Origin: Chryseobacterium lathyri
Lineage (GTDB): Bacteria > Bacteroidota > Bacteroidia > Flavobacteriales > Weeksellaceae
NCBI RefSeq assembly: GCF_030812195.1
Contig: NZ_JAUSSF010000001.1
Coordinates: forward strand, 1,240,001 to 1,304,000
Direction of reading: 5' to 3'
Length of the DNA stretch: 64,000 bases
Shown in pieces: positions 62,028 through 64,000 of the stretch. The position numbers and the translations under genes were made by a program. Under the pieces are notes generated by a model. It made no database searches and had not been told where the DNA came from. It worked only from the letters and a program-made list of their open reading frames with translations. How positions within the stretch are numbered: position 1 is the first letter of the stretch; the number at the start of each line of letters is the position of its first letter.

Positions 62028-62990
62028 TTAAAATGCTATAGGCTTTAGATTCAGTCCAAGATTTTCTTCCCATCCCATAGCGATATTCATGTTCTGTACC
62101 GCCTGCCCGGAGGCCCCTTTTAACAAATTGTCAATCGCTGAATGAATAACTGCCACATTTCCACTCTTTTCTATATGAATCACACAGCGATTGGTATTGA
62201 CAACCTGCTTTAAATCAATTGCATGCTCGCTTACCTTTACAAAAGGCTCATTTTCATAAAAATCCTGATACAATTGACAGATATTTGAAAAAATTAAATC
62301 AGTTTTTACTGTTGAACTTGTAAAAATTCCTCTTGCAAAATCTCCTCTCCATGGAACAAAATTCAAATTGACATCTTTATGATTCAATGAAACTAACTGC
62401 TGTAAAACCTCATCTACATGCTGATGTGTCAGGGTTTTGTATGCCGAAATATTATCGTTCCTCCAGGTAAAATGTGTTGTTGCCTGTAAAGACTGCCCCG
62501 CACCTGTTGAACCTGTAATTCCGGTCGTATACACTTCATTTAACAGACCCTTTTCTGCCAATGGAAGAAGAGCCAGCTGAATGGCCGTTGCAAAGCATCC
62601 CGGATTGGCAATACTTTTTGCTCCTGACAGATTTTTTTTATTAATTTCAGGAAGCCCGTAGATAAAATTTCTGTTTCCAAAATTTCCATCCAGACGGAAA
62701 TCATTTCCAAGATCAATTACCAGAGTCTCATCATTAACAGGATTTTGATTCAGCCAATTCTGACTTTCCTTGTGGGGAAGGCACAGAAATAAGATATCCA
62801 CCTCTTCCGGTTGGTCTGTTAAAACCTGTTCACAGACCGCCGTTAAATCCGGGTACAAATCTGAAATTTTTGTCCCCGAATTGGAACGGCTATGTAAAAA
62901 ACTCAATGTCACATTGGGATGAAAAGCTAGCACACGGACCAATTCGCTTCCTGTGTAGCCATTAGCGCCTACAATTCCTACTTTTTTCAT
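62028..62990 (-). CDS. argC: N-acetyl-gamma-glutamyl-phosphate reductase
   Basis: 320 residues. NAD(P) motif VGIVGANGYTGSELVR, catalytic cysteine in ANPGCFATAIQLAL, GSTGAGQSLQATTHF and GQAVQNMNIAMG. Reduces N-acylglutamyl phosphate. Follows argG after 61 bp. Confidence 0.95.
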   Translation of the reverse strand: MKKVGIVGANGYTGSELVRVLAFHPNVTLSFLHSRSNSGTKISDLYPDLTAVCEQVLTDQPEEVDILFLCLPHKESQNWLNQNPVNDETLVIDLGNDFRLDGNFGNRNFIYGLPEINKKNLSGAKSIANPGCFATAIQLALLPLAEKGLLNEVYTTGITGSTGAGQSLQATTHFTWRNDNISAYKTLTHQHVDEVLQQLVSLNHKDVNLNFVPWRGDFARGIFTSSTVKTDLIFSNICQLYQDFYENEPFVKVSEHAIDLKQVVNTNRCVIHIEKSGNVAVIHSAIDNLLKGASGQAVQNMNIAMGWEENLGLNLKPIAF

Positions 62991-63051
62991 TTTAATTTTT
63001 TTGATTGACAGGACTCGATCCTATCTCTGATTAAATTACTCCGCCGGAACT

Positions 63052-64000
63052 CTATTTTGAATTAATCTGGTGATATATATTTAAAGAATTGCTTACAATC
63101 TTTGTATATCCTTTTACATCTTCTCCTGTCCAGGCTCTGTTAGCCTCACCGTAACTTCCGAATTTATCAGACATCAGATCGTGCTTGGATTCAATTCCGT
63201 TTAAAACAAACCTGTATGGATGAAGGGTTACAAATACTTTCCCGCTGACCGTTTCCTGAGAATCCGTTAAGAAAGACTCGATATTTCTCATCACAGGATC
63301 TAGGAAAAGTGCTTCATGAAGCCAGTTCCCATACCAGTCGGAAAGCTGGGATTTCATCATCTGCTGATATTTTGAAAGCGTATGTTTCTCCAATAAATGA
63401 TGGGCTTTGATGATCACGGATGCCGCAGCTGCTTCAAATCCTACTCTTCCTTTGATCCCAACGATTGTATCTCCAACGTGGATGTCACGGCCAATTCCGT
63501 AAGCAGAAGCCAGTTCTTCAATTTTCTGAATAGCATACACGGAGTGTTCAAAATTTTCTCCATTTACAGCTACAACCTCTCCATTTTTAAACTCAATTTC
63601 CAGTTCTGAAGGCTGAGTTTCTTTAATTTGTGATGGGAAAGCTTCTTCAGGAAGGTAATTTCTTGATGTCAGCGTTTCCTTTCCTCCTACCGAAGTTCCC
63701 CAAAGTCCTTTATTTACAGAATACTGAGCTTTACTGAATTCCATCTCATAGCCATGGCTTTTCAGGAATTCAATTTCTTCTTCACGGGACAAGCTCATAT
63801 CGCGGATCGGTGTGATAATCTCTACTTCCGGACACATCACCTGGAAAATCAAGTCGAAACGGACCTGATCATTTCCGGCTCCCGTACTTCCGTGGGCAAT
63901 AGCATCTGCACCGGTTTCCATGGCATATTTTGCAATTTCCTGCGCCTGAACGGTTCGTTCAGCACTCACAGACAGTGGATAGGTATTATTTTTCAGCACA
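63052..64000 (-). CDS. argG: Argininosuccinate synthase, N-terminus beyond window
   Basis: 315 residues visible; the frame runs off the right edge (V/M at 63999 is internal, before YPLSVSAERTVQAQEIA). Core motifs AIAHGSTGAGNDQVRFD, DMSLSREEEIEFLKSHGYE and SVGGKETLTSRN-like segments match ArgG. Joins citrulline and aspartate with ATP. First visible gene of the arg run; the ATP-binding start (AYSGGLDT) and promoter lie outside. Confidence 0.94.
   Translation of the reverse strand, partial: VLKNNTYPLSVSAERTVQAQEIAKYAMETGADAIAHGSTGAGNDQVRFDLIFQVMCPEVEIITPIRDMSLSREEEIEFLKSHGYEMEFSKAQYSVNKGLWGTSVGGKETLTSRNYLPEEAFPSQIKETQPSELEIEFKNGEVVAVNGENFEHSVYAIQKIEELASAYGIGRDIHVGDTIVGIKGRVGFEAAAASVIIKAHHLLEKHTLSKYQQMMKSQLSDWYGNWLHEALFLDPVMRNIESFLTDSQETVSGKVFVTLHPYRFVLNGIESKHDLMSDKFGSYGEANRAWTGEDVKGYTKIVSNSLNIYHQINSK

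Noticed and set aside
1..64000. CRISPR array
   Set aside because: No regularly spaced direct repeats of 25-40 bp were seen and no cas genes.

Overview
The window reads as a chromosomal segment of a Flavobacteriia member close to Chryseobacterium/Elizabethkingia. The grounds are low GC, Bacteroidetes promoters of the TTTG-N19-TAnnTTTG type (three exact matches), a periplasmic-sensor hybrid two-component protein, membrane-anchored TPR/LuxR and AraC-type regulators, and an arginine operon carrying the acetyl/succinyl-ornithine carbamoyltransferase typical of Bacteroidetes.

Layout. (1) 1-2716: a hybrid sensor kinase/regulator that runs off the left edge. (2) 2885-36765: an accessory region of about 34 kb, bounded on the right by an intact tRNA-Ser(UGA) (36744-36828) and on the left by a 21-bp near-copy of the 3' end of that tRNA in the same orientation. 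TTGCCACA-type repeats lie inside both ends. It holds a two-component-controlled heavy-metal efflux operon (RR-HK-czcC-czcB-mgtE-DUF190-czcA), an Asp/Glu racemase homologue, four related exported surface proteins with small HTH proteins and membrane AraC regulators around them, an LPS glycosyltransferase/kinase pair, a TPR-LuxR regulator, a CPBP protease and several broken genes. No intact integrase was found. (3) 36955-49561: housekeeping and stress genes (trxB, holA, HAD, dienelactone hydrolase, cupin, GNAT, DUF2911, ogt, DinB, Crp-like, ada, PEP-mutase family, serine hydrolase). (4) 49763-55570: pyrimidine operon pyrB-carA-carB, with a four-helix-bundle gene between carA and carB and a probable attenuator leader ahead of pyrB. 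(5) 55658-64000: a divergent Lrp-type regulator, then the arginine operon argG(partial)-argC-argD-argF'-argB-argE-argH, all on the minus strand.

How it works together. The pyr and arg blocks share carbamoyl phosphate: CarAB makes it, PyrB uses it for pyrimidines and ArgF' uses it for arginine. In the accessory region, the surface-protein genes at 15053-16498 and at 20507-21667 (the latter in a cluster led by a small HTH gene) are preceded by two promoter regions that share about 110 bp of layout. The second cluster also contains two copies of a 110-115 bp element whose long stems differ in sequence but keep their pairing. That cluster (two tandem membrane AraC proteins, two small HTH proteins, two small unknown proteins, conserved structured elements and surface proteins) is the best candidate here for an undescribed regulatory/surface system. 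The pyrB leader (perfect promoter, 23-codon reading frame ending in a U-rich run, stop codon overlapping a terminator hairpin) is the best candidate for an undescribed regulatory device. All assignments rest on reading motifs by eye; no database search was run.
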